From assembly GCF_007993935.1 (NCBI RefSeq), contig NZ_VITY01000008.1:124001-188000 (forward strand): a stretch of 64,000 nucleotides of DNA. Reading direction: 5' to 3'. Source of the DNA: Bradyrhizobium macuxiense (GTDB taxonomy: Bacteria > Pseudomonadota > Alphaproteobacteria > Rhizobiales > Xanthobacteraceae). The notes beneath the pieces are model-generated. The model saw only the letters and a list, made by a program, of their open reading frames with translations, had not been told where the DNA came from and searched no databases. Shown piece by piece: positions 9,247 through 16,574 of the stretch; within the stretch, counting starts at the first letter, position 1; the number at the start of each line of letters is the position of its first letter. The position numbers and the translations under genes are program-made.

Positions 9247-10890
9247 ATGTCTACCTCTGCATCCCCGAAACTCGCGGAATCGACCGCCGTCAACGAGGCC
9301 ATCAAGGCGCGGATGGCGCCGAAGCAGGCAACGCAGGCCGCGCCTGTCGACATCACCGCCAATCCCGTGGCCAAGATCGTCTTCAATCCCGAGGTCACGC
9401 CGGAGGAGCGCAGCCGCCAGATCGGCGCTCTGCTCTCGCCGGACCTTGCCGAAGAGTGCAAGGCTTCGGTCAAGCAGCTCGAGGCCTACAAGGAATACCT
9501 GGCGCAGCAACGCACGCTGATGCAACGCAAGCTGATCGAGCTGTCGTCGACGTCTGTCTTCGCCAAGATGAAGCAGACCTTCGCGGACATGAACAAGGGC
9601 GTGCTCGACTTCCGCGAGATGATCCGGCCGCTGGTCGACAATCTCGATGCGCTCTACACGCTGCGCACCGCCGGCGACAATGTCGTGCTGGATACCTTCG
9701 CGGAGATCGAGGAGGATCGCAAGCGCGAGGCCGATTGGGACCGCCGTACCTCGGAGGTCGAATCCCAGGCGCGGCAGGCGACCTCCGACAAGGAGATGCT
9801 CGAGCGCGACATCGCCAAACTGAAGACGCAGACCGGCTTGTTCGGCGGCATCAAGAAATCCGCGCAGGCCGAAATCGCCGCCAAGGAGCTCCTGATCGCC
9901 AAGCTGATCGAAGCTCTGAAGACCTATCGCGACAAGGCGCAGGCGATCATCACGGAAAAGGCCGAGCACGACGCCAAGCAGGGCAAGTTCAAGGCCGAGA
10001 AGGAGCAGGTCCGCAAGATGCTCGACATCTCCGGCCCCGAGCACGTCAAGCGCGTCGAGGGCATCATCAAGGCCGCGCTCGACTACATCGACAAGTCGCA
10101 GGTCACGGTCTCGGAGCTGCGCGACGAGCTCGGCGGGATCGAGGGGCAGGCCGACAAGCTGGTCAAGATCAACTCGCAGATGATCACGGTGGTCGCGATC
10201 CTCGACAAGGGCATCGACCTCGCCTCCGCGGCGAACAAGGAGAAGGTGCAGGCGCTGTCGACCGCGCGCGAGGGCGAGGATACCCTTGCCCGCCTCGAGC
10301 GCGAGCGGAAGAAGAACGATTTCGAGCGCCACGTCACCGCGCTGCTGGACAGCGGGCGCGGCACCAAGAAGACCGTGGCCGATCTCGAAAAGGACGCGGT
10401 CGACGCCAACACGTTCCACGACGCCCTCGGCAAGCAGAACGTCAATTTGCGCGAGCTCTCCAGCGACGGCATCGCCAGCGTCGCCACCAGCCTGAACACC
10501 ACCATCCAGGCGCTCAACAACTCGGCGCTCAACGAGGCCTCGGAGAGCGTGCGGGATTCGATGCGGGCGATGAATGCGGTGACCGACGACGTCGCCAACA
10601 AGGAGGTGATCCGTCAGGCGCTGCAGGTCGACGAGGCCTCCAAGCGGATCATGGAGAAGGTCGAGTCGATGTCGAACATCGCCGAATCGCTGCAGGCCGC
10701 CAACAAGCTGCGCGAAGACGGGCTCTCCAACATCCAGAGCCGGCTCGGCGAGCTCAGCGACGTCACCGCCACGGTGCGCGCGCGATTGCAGGAGAGCATC
10801 GGCATGGACGCCAAGGAACCCGGCGCGTCGGCGGCTGCGGCGGCGCCGAAGCCGGTCGACGACAAGGAGATCACGTTCGGGCAGATCTGA
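9247..10890 (+). CDS. Long coiled-coil protein, first gene of AAA+ operon, function unknown
   Basis: The protein has 547 residues and the ATG follows GGAGAC. I do not recognise a family. After a disordered N-terminus of about 60 residues the chain is almost wholly helical and charged. Heptad-like runs lie at about 65-130, 160-215, 220-260, 285-380 and 430-520. A break at about 195-205 reads TGLFGGIKK. There is no signal peptide, membrane segment or enzymatic motif, and the protein ends with an alanine-rich linker and ITFGQI. The helical organisation recalls TelA/toxic-anion-resistance proteins and filament or scaffold proteins, but I could not find diagnostic motifs. Its gene lies 57-69 bases upstream of a ClpA/B-like ATPase, so a substrate, adaptor or scaffold role for that ATPase is inferred. 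Confidence 0.82.
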   Translation: MSTSASPKLAESTAVNEAIKARMAPKQATQAAPVDITANPVAKIVFNPEVTPEERSRQIGALLSPDLAEECKASVKQLEAYKEYLAQQRTLMQRKLIELSSTSVFAKMKQTFADMNKGVLDFREMIRPLVDNLDALYTLRTAGDNVVLDTFAEIEEDRKREADWDRRTSEVESQARQATSDKEMLERDIAKLKTQTGLFGGIKKSAQAEIAAKELLIAKLIEALKTYRDKAQAIITEKAEHDAKQGKFKAEKEQVRKMLDISGPEHVKRVEGIIKAALDYIDKSQVTVSELRDELGGIEGQADKLVKINSQMITVVAILDKGIDLASAANKEKVQALSTAREGEDTLARLERERKKNDFERHVTALLDSGRGTKKTVADLEKDAVDANTFHDALGKQNVNLRELSSDGIASVATSLNTTIQALNNSALNEASESVRDSMRAMNAVTDDVANKEVIRQALQVDEASKRIMEKVESMSNIAESLQAANKLREDGLSNIQSRLGELSDVTATVRARLQESIGMDAKEPGASAAAAAPKPVDDKEITFGQI

Positions 10891-10947
10891 GCTTATTTCC
10901 TGGACCGGCATTGCCGGCCCGGGCCTTCCCAGCAAGCAGCCTGACCG

Positions 10948-13161
10948 ATGGACATCCCCATGGCCGACAACTTTCTGATCACCGGCAGCGACATGCTCGC
11001 CAACCGGAAGAACTTCAAGCTGGTTGGCCGCGCGGAGAAATTCGAGGAACTGTGCACCATCCTGACGCGGATGGAAGCCAACAGCGTGATCGTCTCCGGC
11101 CCGAGCGGCGTCGGCATCACCACGCTGGCGCTGGCGCTGCAGGCCCGCAAGGCCGACGCCGACGCGCCGTTCGACATCGTCAACAAGCGGCTGTTCTGGC
11201 TCGACACCGACGGCCTGTTCGGGCTCGGCGACAACGACGCCATCGTCAAGCAGTTCAAGGCGATCTTCGCCATCCTGAACCGCACCCCCGACAGTGTCCT
11301 GATCGTCGAGGATACGCTCGATCTGATCGACGCGCTGCGCAACAGCGGGCTGATGCACATCGTCAACGCGTTGACGGCGATGGTGAAGGCGAAGAAGACG
11401 CAGGTCTTCCTCGAGGTGCGCGAGGCCGACCTGACCCAGGTCCTCAAGTGCCATTCCGATTTCCGCGATCATTTCACGCTGATGGATCTGACCGAGCCGG
11501 CCGGCGCCGAGCTCGAGGAGATCGCGCTGCACGGCGCGAAAGATCTCGAGGAAAGCTACGAGGTCAGGATCGATCCGGCGGCGGTCAAGGCCGCCATCGA
11601 CATGACGAGCAAGTATCGATCGCTCGACACCGGGCTCACCGCGGCGCAGCCCGCACGCACCCGCACCCTGCTCGATCGCGGCATGGCGCGCTACCTGCTG
11701 CGGGCGCATTCGACGCCGCCGCTGCTCGCGGAACTGGAGGCGGAGCTGGCGCGTCTCACCGCCAGCGGAGCCCCGCCGGGCAGCGAGGCGAAAGCCGCCG
11801 CCGTGCGCGCCGCGATCGCGCGCCACAAGGCCGAGTTCGCCGAATACCAGGCCAGGATCAAGGGCTACTACGCGGCGCAACGCGAGGGCGAGAAGTCGAT
11901 CGCGCATATGGAGGCGCAACTGCGCACCCTCGAGGACGAGGAGAAGAAGCGGCACCTCGACGAGCCCGCCGGCAAGGCCTCCGCCGGCGATGCCGACTTC
12001 GACCTGATCGCCAGGGCGTCCGGCTATGCGACGCCCGAGATTCTCCAGCTGCGCAGCGAGATCGCGCGGACCCAGGCGGCCGTCGACGAAAACCGGGTGA
12101 GGTACAAGGTCGTCACCAAGGAGATCAACGACCGGCTGCTGTTCACCGCCGACATGGTGATCGACGAGTTCTCGCTGATCTCCGGCATCGATGCCTCAAA
12201 GCTCAAGCAGAACGACGCCGTCAAGCTGCTCAACCTGCACGGCTCGCTGAAGCGGCGCGTGTTCGGTCAGGACGACGTGCTCGACCACGTCGATCGAGCG
12301 GTCAAGGTCTGGCGGCGGGGGCGGCGCACCGACCGGCCGCTGCCGTTCCTGTTCTGCGGCGCCAGCGGCGTCGGCAAGACCGAGGTCGCCAAGGGATTGG
12401 CGGAAGCGCTGTTCGACACCGACAAGGCGTTGAACCGCTACGACATGGGCGAGTTCATGGAGAAGAACGACGTCACCAAGCTGATCGGCGCGCCTCCGGG
12501 CTATGACGGCTTCGCGGCCGGCGGCGAGATGACCAATTCGGTGCGGGCCAATCCGTATCAGGTCATGCTGTGGGACGAGATCGAGAAGGCTCACCCCGAC
12601 ATCTTCAACATCTGCCTCAACATCCTCGACGATGGACGTTGCCGCGACAATCTGGGCCGCAAGGTCGAGTTCGGTGACGTGGTGATGCCGATGACCACCA
12701 ATATCGGCGCGGATCATGCGCTGCGGGTCGGCACCGGTCCCGGCGATCTGAGCCAGGAAGAGGCCTATGAACTCACCATCCGCGACCTGAAGAAGGCGTT
12801 CCGGACCGAATTCCTGAACCGCTTCGAGGGGCGCGAGAACATCATCCTGTTCCACAAGCTCAACATGGACACGATCGAGAAGATCGTGTTCCGCGAAATC
12901 TCGCGCATCAACGCCTTCTACGCGGCGCAATCGATCGAGGTGCGCTTCCCGGAGGCCGAGCTGCGCGAATTCTGCGACAAGACCTATTCGCCCGAGATCG
13001 GCGCCCGCGGCCTGCCGGGGCGGATCAAACGCATCGAGGCCATGATCGTCGACAAGACGATGGCGGACCCCGCCTTCACCGGCACGCTCGACATCGGCTT
13101 CGATGCGACGAGCCGCAATTTCACGTCGAGCTGGATCCCCCATGACCGAAAAGCCGCATGA
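10948..13161 (+). CDS. ClpA/ClpB-like double AAA+ ATPase with degenerate first nucleotide site
   Basis: The protein has 737 residues (733 if the ATG at 10960 is used, which has GGA upstream). No Clp N-domain is present: the first AAA+ module starts at once (LVGRAEKF at 25-32). Its Walker A is GPSGVGIT at 51-58, with Ile in place of the catalytic Lys, and its Walker B is VLIVED at 117-122. A long helical middle region spans about 255-400. The second module is canonical: VFGQD (438-442), Walker A GASGVGKT (471-478), Walker B VMLWDE (539-544), pore loop GYDG (519-522), sensor TTNIG (583-587), FLNRF arginine-finger motif and C-terminal GAR sensor 2. I saw no ClpP-binding IGL/IGF loop, so remodelling without proteolysis is likely. 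It lies between a coiled-coil gene and a membrane-protein gene. Confidence 0.92.
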   Translation: MDIPMADNFLITGSDMLANRKNFKLVGRAEKFEELCTILTRMEANSVIVSGPSGVGITTLALALQARKADADAPFDIVNKRLFWLDTDGLFGLGDNDAIVKQFKAIFAILNRTPDSVLIVEDTLDLIDALRNSGLMHIVNALTAMVKAKKTQVFLEVREADLTQVLKCHSDFRDHFTLMDLTEPAGAELEEIALHGAKDLEESYEVRIDPAAVKAAIDMTSKYRSLDTGLTAAQPARTRTLLDRGMARYLLRAHSTPPLLAELEAELARLTASGAPPGSEAKAAAVRAAIARHKAEFAEYQARIKGYYAAQREGEKSIAHMEAQLRTLEDEEKKRHLDEPAGKASAGDADFDLIARASGYATPEILQLRSEIARTQAAVDENRVRYKVVTKEINDRLLFTADMVIDEFSLISGIDASKLKQNDAVKLLNLHGSLKRRVFGQDDVLDHVDRAVKVWRRGRRTDRPLPFLFCGASGVGKTEVAKGLAEALFDTDKALNRYDMGEFMEKNDVTKLIGAPPGYDGFAAGGEMTNSVRANPYQVMLWDEIEKAHPDIFNICLNILDDGRCRDNLGRKVEFGDVVMPMTTNIGADHALRVGTGPGDLSQEEAYELTIRDLKKAFRTEFLNRFEGRENIILFHKLNMDTIEKIVFREISRINAFYAAQSIEVRFPEAELREFCDKTYSPEIGARGLPGRIKRIEAMIVDKTMADPAFTGTLDIGFDATSRNFTSSWIPHDRKAA

Positions 13162-13945
13162 CGACGCCAACGCGTTGCTGGACGGCATCGACAAGACGCT
13201 GTCCGACTTCAAGACCAAGGCCTATGAGGCCAAGAAGTCCTACGACCAGTCCGAGCTCGGGCGCGCCCATCGCGACCTGACCATGCTCGGCCGGTTCTGG
13301 TCGCAGTTCGTCCGCTCCTGCGGATGGATCTACATGCAGCTGATCGCGCCGGTCACCTGGCGGATCTACCGCTTCGTGCGCTGGGCCTTCGCCGGCTACC
13401 GCGCGCTTTGGGCGCGCTGCGTCTACGCCAAGGACGCCTATGGCGATCCGGAATTCAGCAAGGCGCGCGGCGGCATCATGATCCTGGCGACGATCGCCGT
13501 CTGCTACCTCGTCTACGGCGCGTTGACGGTCGCGGCGACCCTGCCCTGGTACCTGGCGACGGTGCGGCACGACGAGCAGCTGTATCTGTCCAATTCGCAG
13601 AACCTCTCCGGGTCGCAGACCGAAGGCCTCGAGGTCCACGAGGTCTATGGTTGCGAGACGCTGCCCTGCACCGAGCAGAACACCGTGACCTTCCGGGTGC
13701 GCTCGACCTGGTTCAACGAGCTCTGGAGCATCCTCCACCACGGTTCGCTGTTCTATCCCGGCTACGTCGCCGCCGCCGTCAGCCCGGTGCTGAACCGCTG
13801 CGTCATCACCTCCTACGGTGTCCGCCGGAAATTCCTGGTGCGATCCTGGGAGCTCTATCCCGACCTCGTGCAGGTCGAATGCATGCCGACCGGGGGAGAC
13901 GGAGGCAAGGACAGCAAGACGATCGATAACAAGGATTATCGGTAG
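13142..13945 (+). CDS. Single-pass membrane protein, third gene of AAA+ operon, function unknown
   Basis: The protein has 267 residues. The ATG at 13142 overlaps the end of the ATPase gene by 20 bases, which argues for translational coupling. The N-terminal 105 residues are helical and charged, with a tryptophan- and tyrosine-rich amphipathic part at about 52-95. One clear membrane segment lies at about 111-136 (starting GIMILATIAVCYLVYG). The remaining 130 residues hold four cysteines (C171, C176, C220, C247), which suits a disulfide-bonded domain outside the cytoplasm. I recognise no family. The likely role is to anchor or recruit the ClpA/B-like ATPase and coiled-coil partner at the inner membrane. 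Confidence 0.82.
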   Translation: MTEKPHDDANALLDGIDKTLSDFKTKAYEAKKSYDQSELGRAHRDLTMLGRFWSQFVRSCGWIYMQLIAPVTWRIYRFVRWAFAGYRALWARCVYAKDAYGDPEFSKARGGIMILATIAVCYLVYGALTVAATLPWYLATVRHDEQLYLSNSQNLSGSQTEGLEVHEVYGCETLPCTEQNTVTFRVRSTWFNELWSILHHGSLFYPGYVAAAVSPVLNRCVITSYGVRRKFLVRSWELYPDLVQVECMPTGGDGGKDSKTIDNKDYR

Positions 13946-14016
13946 GCGGCGAAACCCACTGGCCCGCAGCGCGGCAGATCACGGCACGGATTGTTCCTCT
14001 GACGTTGCGAAATCCG

Positions 14017-14160
14017 TCATTGGTGACGCATATGCGCGACCGGTTGGCCCATCCGAGCTACCAGCCGATCGAATTTGTAGGAGAGGAATGATGTCGAGGG
14101 GATCGAATCGTCCGTCTTCGCTTTCGCTTTGCTCAAGCTACGCCGGACACGCTTCGCCAT
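14017..14160 (-). CDS. Possible small basic protein (47 residues)
   Basis: An ATG read from 14160 is preceded by AGGAT at a suitable distance and opens a 47-residue frame beginning MAKRVRRSLSKAKAKTDD. It lies just downstream of tRNA-Phe, reading in the same direction. The product is lysine/arginine-rich at the N-terminus, with no recognisable family or membrane segment. It may be real, or it may be chance frame in the tRNA trailer. Conservation would decide. Confidence 0.3.
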   Translation of the reverse strand: MAKRVRRSLSKAKAKTDDSIPSTSFLSYKFDRLVARMGQPVAHMRHQ

Positions 14161-14207
14161 CGTGATCCTGCGTGGCTCCGCCGCGCGTAGCCCGCACGGG
14201 CGAAGCG

Positions 14208-14283
14208 TGGTGCCCAGGGGCGGGATCGAACCACCGACACTGCGATTTTCAGTCGCATGCTCTACCAACTGAGCTACCTGGGC
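14208..14283 (-). tRNA. tRNA-Phe (anticodon GAA)
   Basis: Read on the minus strand the cloverleaf is complete: acceptor arm GCCCAGG paired with CCTGGGC, D-arm GCTC/GAGC, anticodon stem TGCGA/TCGCA around the loop CTGAAAA (anticodon GAA), and T-arm GGTGG-TTCGATC-CCGCC with discriminator A. The 3' CCA is encoded at 14208-14210. It follows yacG on the same strand, the arrangement common in Rhizobiales. Confidence 0.97.
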
Positions 14284-14423
14284 ATACCCGCAGGACCGAA
14301 AAGGCCGAAGCGAGCGGGCGGTTTATAGAGAGGTCGGAGCGCTGTGTCCACCCGGCTTCGCGAAACGCTTCGCCGGGCGCAGCCCGCTCTGCGAAATTTC
14401 CCCAACTTGTTGGGAAATATTGG

Positions 14424-14606
14424 CTATTCCGGGTCCTCCTCGTCGTCCTCGCGGCCGGGAACGACATATCGGCCGGTCAGCCAGCGGTTCAGGTCGACGT
14501 CGCGGCAGCGCGGCGAACAGAACGGGCGGAAGGCCTGCTCGACAGGTTTGCCGCAGATCGGGCAGGCGCGCGGAGTGGCCAGGGGCGTTCGGGCTTCGTC
14601 GGTCAT
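14424..14606 (-). CDS. yacG: DNA gyrase inhibitor YacG, zinc-binding
   Basis: This 60-residue protein has the YacG zinc knuckle: CPICGKPV, then PFCSPRCRDVDLNRWLTGRYVVP, giving four cysteines in a C-x2-C-x13-15-C-x3-C pattern, followed by the acidic tail EDDEEDPE. In E. coli YacG binds GyrB and blocks DNA binding by gyrase. It lies 63 bases downstream of maf in the same direction and upstream of tRNA-Phe, the usual alphaproteobacterial order. Confidence 0.93.
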   Translation of the reverse strand: MTDEARTPLATPRACPICGKPVEQAFRPFCSPRCRDVDLNRWLTGRYVVPGREDDEEDPE

Positions 14607-14669
14607 GGCTCGGACGTAGCTTACATCAATCGAGATGCAAGGGCGCTGAGGGCACGAGGTTCCTCGGCC

Positions 14670-15299
14670 TCACACCGCGACGGCGTTGAGCCAGCCGTGG
14701 CGGATCGGAAAGCCTTCGCCGCCGAGCAGGGTCACGGTCTCGTAGAGCGGCAGGCCGACGACGTTGGTGTAGGAGCCGACCATCTTGACCACGAAGGAGC
14801 CGGCGATGCCCTGCACGGCGTAGCCGCCGGCTTTGCCGCGCCATTCGCCGGAGCCGATATAGGCCTGGATGTCGTCCTCGCTGAGCCGCTTGAAGCGCAC
14901 GCGGGTCTCGACCAGGCGCTGACGGAACGCCTCGCGCGGCGTCACCACGCAGATCGCGGTGTAGACGCGGTGGTTGCGGCCCGACAGCAGCCGCAGGCAC
15001 TGCGCGGCCTCGTCGACCAGATTGGCCTTGGGCAGGATGCGGCGGCCCACCGCGACCACGGTGTCGGCGGAGATGATGAAGGACCCGCGCAGATCGTCGT
15101 CGAGTTGAACCGACTTCAGCGCCGCGTCCGCCTTCGCGCGCGCCAGGCGGTTGGCGCAGGCGCGCGGCAACTCGCCCCGCCGCGGGGTCTCGTCGACATC
15201 GGCCGGGCGCAGCGCGTCGGGCTCGATACCGGCCTGGTTGAGCAGGGCCAGCCGCCGCGGCGAACCGGAAGCAAGAACGAATTTGGGACGGCCTAGCAT
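14670..15299 (-). CDS. maf: Maf-family nucleoside triphosphate pyrophosphatase
   Basis: The protein has 209 residues from the ATG at 15299, chosen because the Maf fold starts right there (LGRPKFVLASGSPRRLALL). An upstream extension of 23 codons is arginine/proline-rich and unlike the family. Maf motifs are the phosphate-binding SGSPRR, ISADTVV with the catalytic Asp, and KAGGYAVQGIAG with the conserved Gln. Maf enzymes hydrolyse non-canonical or modified nucleoside triphosphates and may limit their incorporation. It is followed by yacG. The upstream gene is a phosphatase, 198 bases away. Confidence 0.94.
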   Translation of the reverse strand: MLGRPKFVLASGSPRRLALLNQAGIEPDALRPADVDETPRRGELPRACANRLARAKADAALKSVQLDDDLRGSFIISADTVVAVGRRILPKANLVDEAAQCLRLLSGRNHRVYTAICVVTPREAFRQRLVETRVRFKRLSEDDIQAYIGSGEWRGKAGGYAVQGIAGSFVVKMVGSYTNVVGLPLYETVTLLGGEGFPIRHGWLNAVAV

Positions 15300-15497
15300 G
15301 CGGGCTTTTGGGCTGAATCGGGGGGACGGACGCGGGCGGAACCTATCGGATGGGGCATGGATGCACAACCTTGGAACCGGCCGCGAATCGCGCTCCCGCT
15401 TGGAGACAAGGCCCCATAAGCACAGCTGTTTGTCAGTCTGGCGACAAGGAGCGATTCCGCGAATCGGAACACACGCGTTCCCTCACCTCAACGACCC

Positions 15498-15959
15498 TCA
15501 CAGGTTCGCCGCGGCCTTTGCGAAGCGGCGGCGGATCCGCATCAAGAGGCCGTCGCAGACCTCGCGATAGGCGGCGAGCTTCTGTTCGCGATTGCCGCTG
15601 GTGCCGGTGGGATCGACGGTGGGCCAGTATTCGACATCGGCGGCGAGCGTCCGGGTCAGGTCCAGCGCCTTGTGGTGCGCCTCGGGCGACAGCGTGATGA
15701 TGAGGTCGAAGTTCAGCCCTTCCCAGTCCTCGAGTTCCTCGAAGGTTTGCGGCTTGTGGCCGGAAATGTCCTGGCCGAACTCGGCCATGACAGACACCGC
15801 GAACGGATCGAGCTCGCCCTTCCTGACGCCGGCGGAGCGGACATAGAGGCCCTGCGGAAACATGTGCTGCAGCAGGCTTTCGGCCATCGGCGAGCGCACG
15901 GCATTATGGGCGCATGCGAACAGCACGGCCTGCGGAGTGCGCGCGCTGGGCGCCGCCAT
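15498..15959 (-). CDS. Low-molecular-weight phosphatase/arsenate reductase-like protein
   Basis: Starting at the ATG read from 15959 the protein has 153 residues. A start 39 bases further upstream is possible but adds a lysine/arginine-rich tail. The phosphatase loop is C-x5-R in the form CAHNAVRS, preceded by VLF, and the general-acid Asp is in the C-terminal part (WPTVDPTGTSGN). Low-molecular-weight phosphatases of this superfamily act on phosphotyrosine or arsenate. The loop has His where the classic enzymes have Gly, so substrate preference is uncertain. It lies downstream of the UPF0262 gene, with a repeat between, in the conserved hisD cluster. Confidence 0.85.
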   Translation of the reverse strand: MAAPSARTPQAVLFACAHNAVRSPMAESLLQHMFPQGLYVRSAGVRKGELDPFAVSVMAEFGQDISGHKPQTFEELEDWEGLNFDLIITLSPEAHHKALDLTRTLAADVEYWPTVDPTGTSGNREQKLAAYREVCDGLLMRIRRRFAKAAANL

Positions 15960-16007
15960 GCGATCAGGCTTTTTTCGACCGGGGTACGCCCCCGTCAATC
16001 GCGTCGA

Positions 16008-16079
16008 CGATCATGCGCCCCTTGTTTTGGCGCATAATCCGATCCGAAAACCGGTACCCACTTTTCGGGATCATGCGCC
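16008..16079. repeat. Rhizobial palindromic repeat with three matching arms
   Basis: The arms GATCATGCGCC (16009-16019), GGCGCATAATCC (16029-16040) and GGATCATGCGCC (16068-16079) can pair in two alternative ways. The interior contains CCGAAAACCGG followed by the CCCACTTTTCGGG segment. The motif resembles a palindrome widely seen between genes in Rhizobiales. It sits between the UPF0262 and phosphatase genes. Confidence 0.75.
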
Positions 16080-16574
16080 TTCACCCTTCCAGTGCAGCAC
16101 AGTGATCAGCGTGAACAGCCGCCGCGCGGTCTCGAAGTCGACGCGCACCTTGCCCTTGAGCCGCTCCTGCAGCGTGCGCGAGCCTTCGTCATGGATGCCG
16201 CGGCGGCCCATGTCGATCGCCTCGATCTTGTCCGGTGTCGCGGTACGGATCGCCTGATAGTAGCTGTCGCAGATCATGAAGTAGTCCTTCACGACGCGGC
16301 GGAACGGCGTCAGCGACAGCAGATGCGCCACGACAGGCGCGCCGTCCTCCTTCCTGATGTCGAACATCAGCCGGTTGCCGGTGATCGCGATATGCAGCGT
16401 GTAGGGCCCGGCCTCGGCGCCCTCCGGCGCGAACAGGTTCTGCTCGACCAGATCGTAGATTGCGATCGCCCGCTCATGCTCGATGTCGGGCCCGGAACGG
16501 CCGATCGATTCCTCGTCGAGCGTCACCGCGACGATGCGATTGTTGGAATCCTCGTCGTCTGGTGGCTTGTTCAT
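16071..16574 (-). CDS. UPF0262 family protein
   Basis: The protein has 167 residues from the ATG at 16574, which overlaps the hisD stop codon in an ATGA arrangement, so the two are translationally coupled. The UPF0262 pattern is clear: RIVAVTLDEESIGRSGPDIEHERAIAIYDL, then LHIAITGNRLMFDIR, RRVVKDYFMICDSYYQAI and IHDEG. The family is confined to alphaproteobacteria and its function is unknown. Its constant position after hisD is the main contextual information. Confidence 0.93.
   Translation of the reverse strand: MNKPPDDEDSNNRIVAVTLDEESIGRSGPDIEHERAIAIYDLVEQNLFAPEGAEAGPYTLHIAITGNRLMFDIRKEDGAPVVAHLLSLTPFRRVVKDYFMICDSYYQAIRTATPDKIEAIDMGRRGIHDEGSRTLQERLKGKVRVDFETARRLFTLITVLHWKGEGA

Noticed and set aside
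9247..10890. Naming the coiled-coil protein TelA (toxic anion resistance)
   Set aside because: The helical organisation is similar, but I could not see diagnostic motifs or the usual neighbour genes, so no name was given.
9121..12506. Overlapping open frames of 944 (minus) and 1100 (plus) codons
   Set aside because: Both are shadows of the coiled-coil and AAA+ genes, which have clear domain motifs in the true frame.
14208..14283. tRNA-Phe as an integration site for a mobile element
   Set aside because: No integrase, direct repeat of the tRNA end, or foreign-looking DNA is adjacent. The flanks are conserved housekeeping genes.
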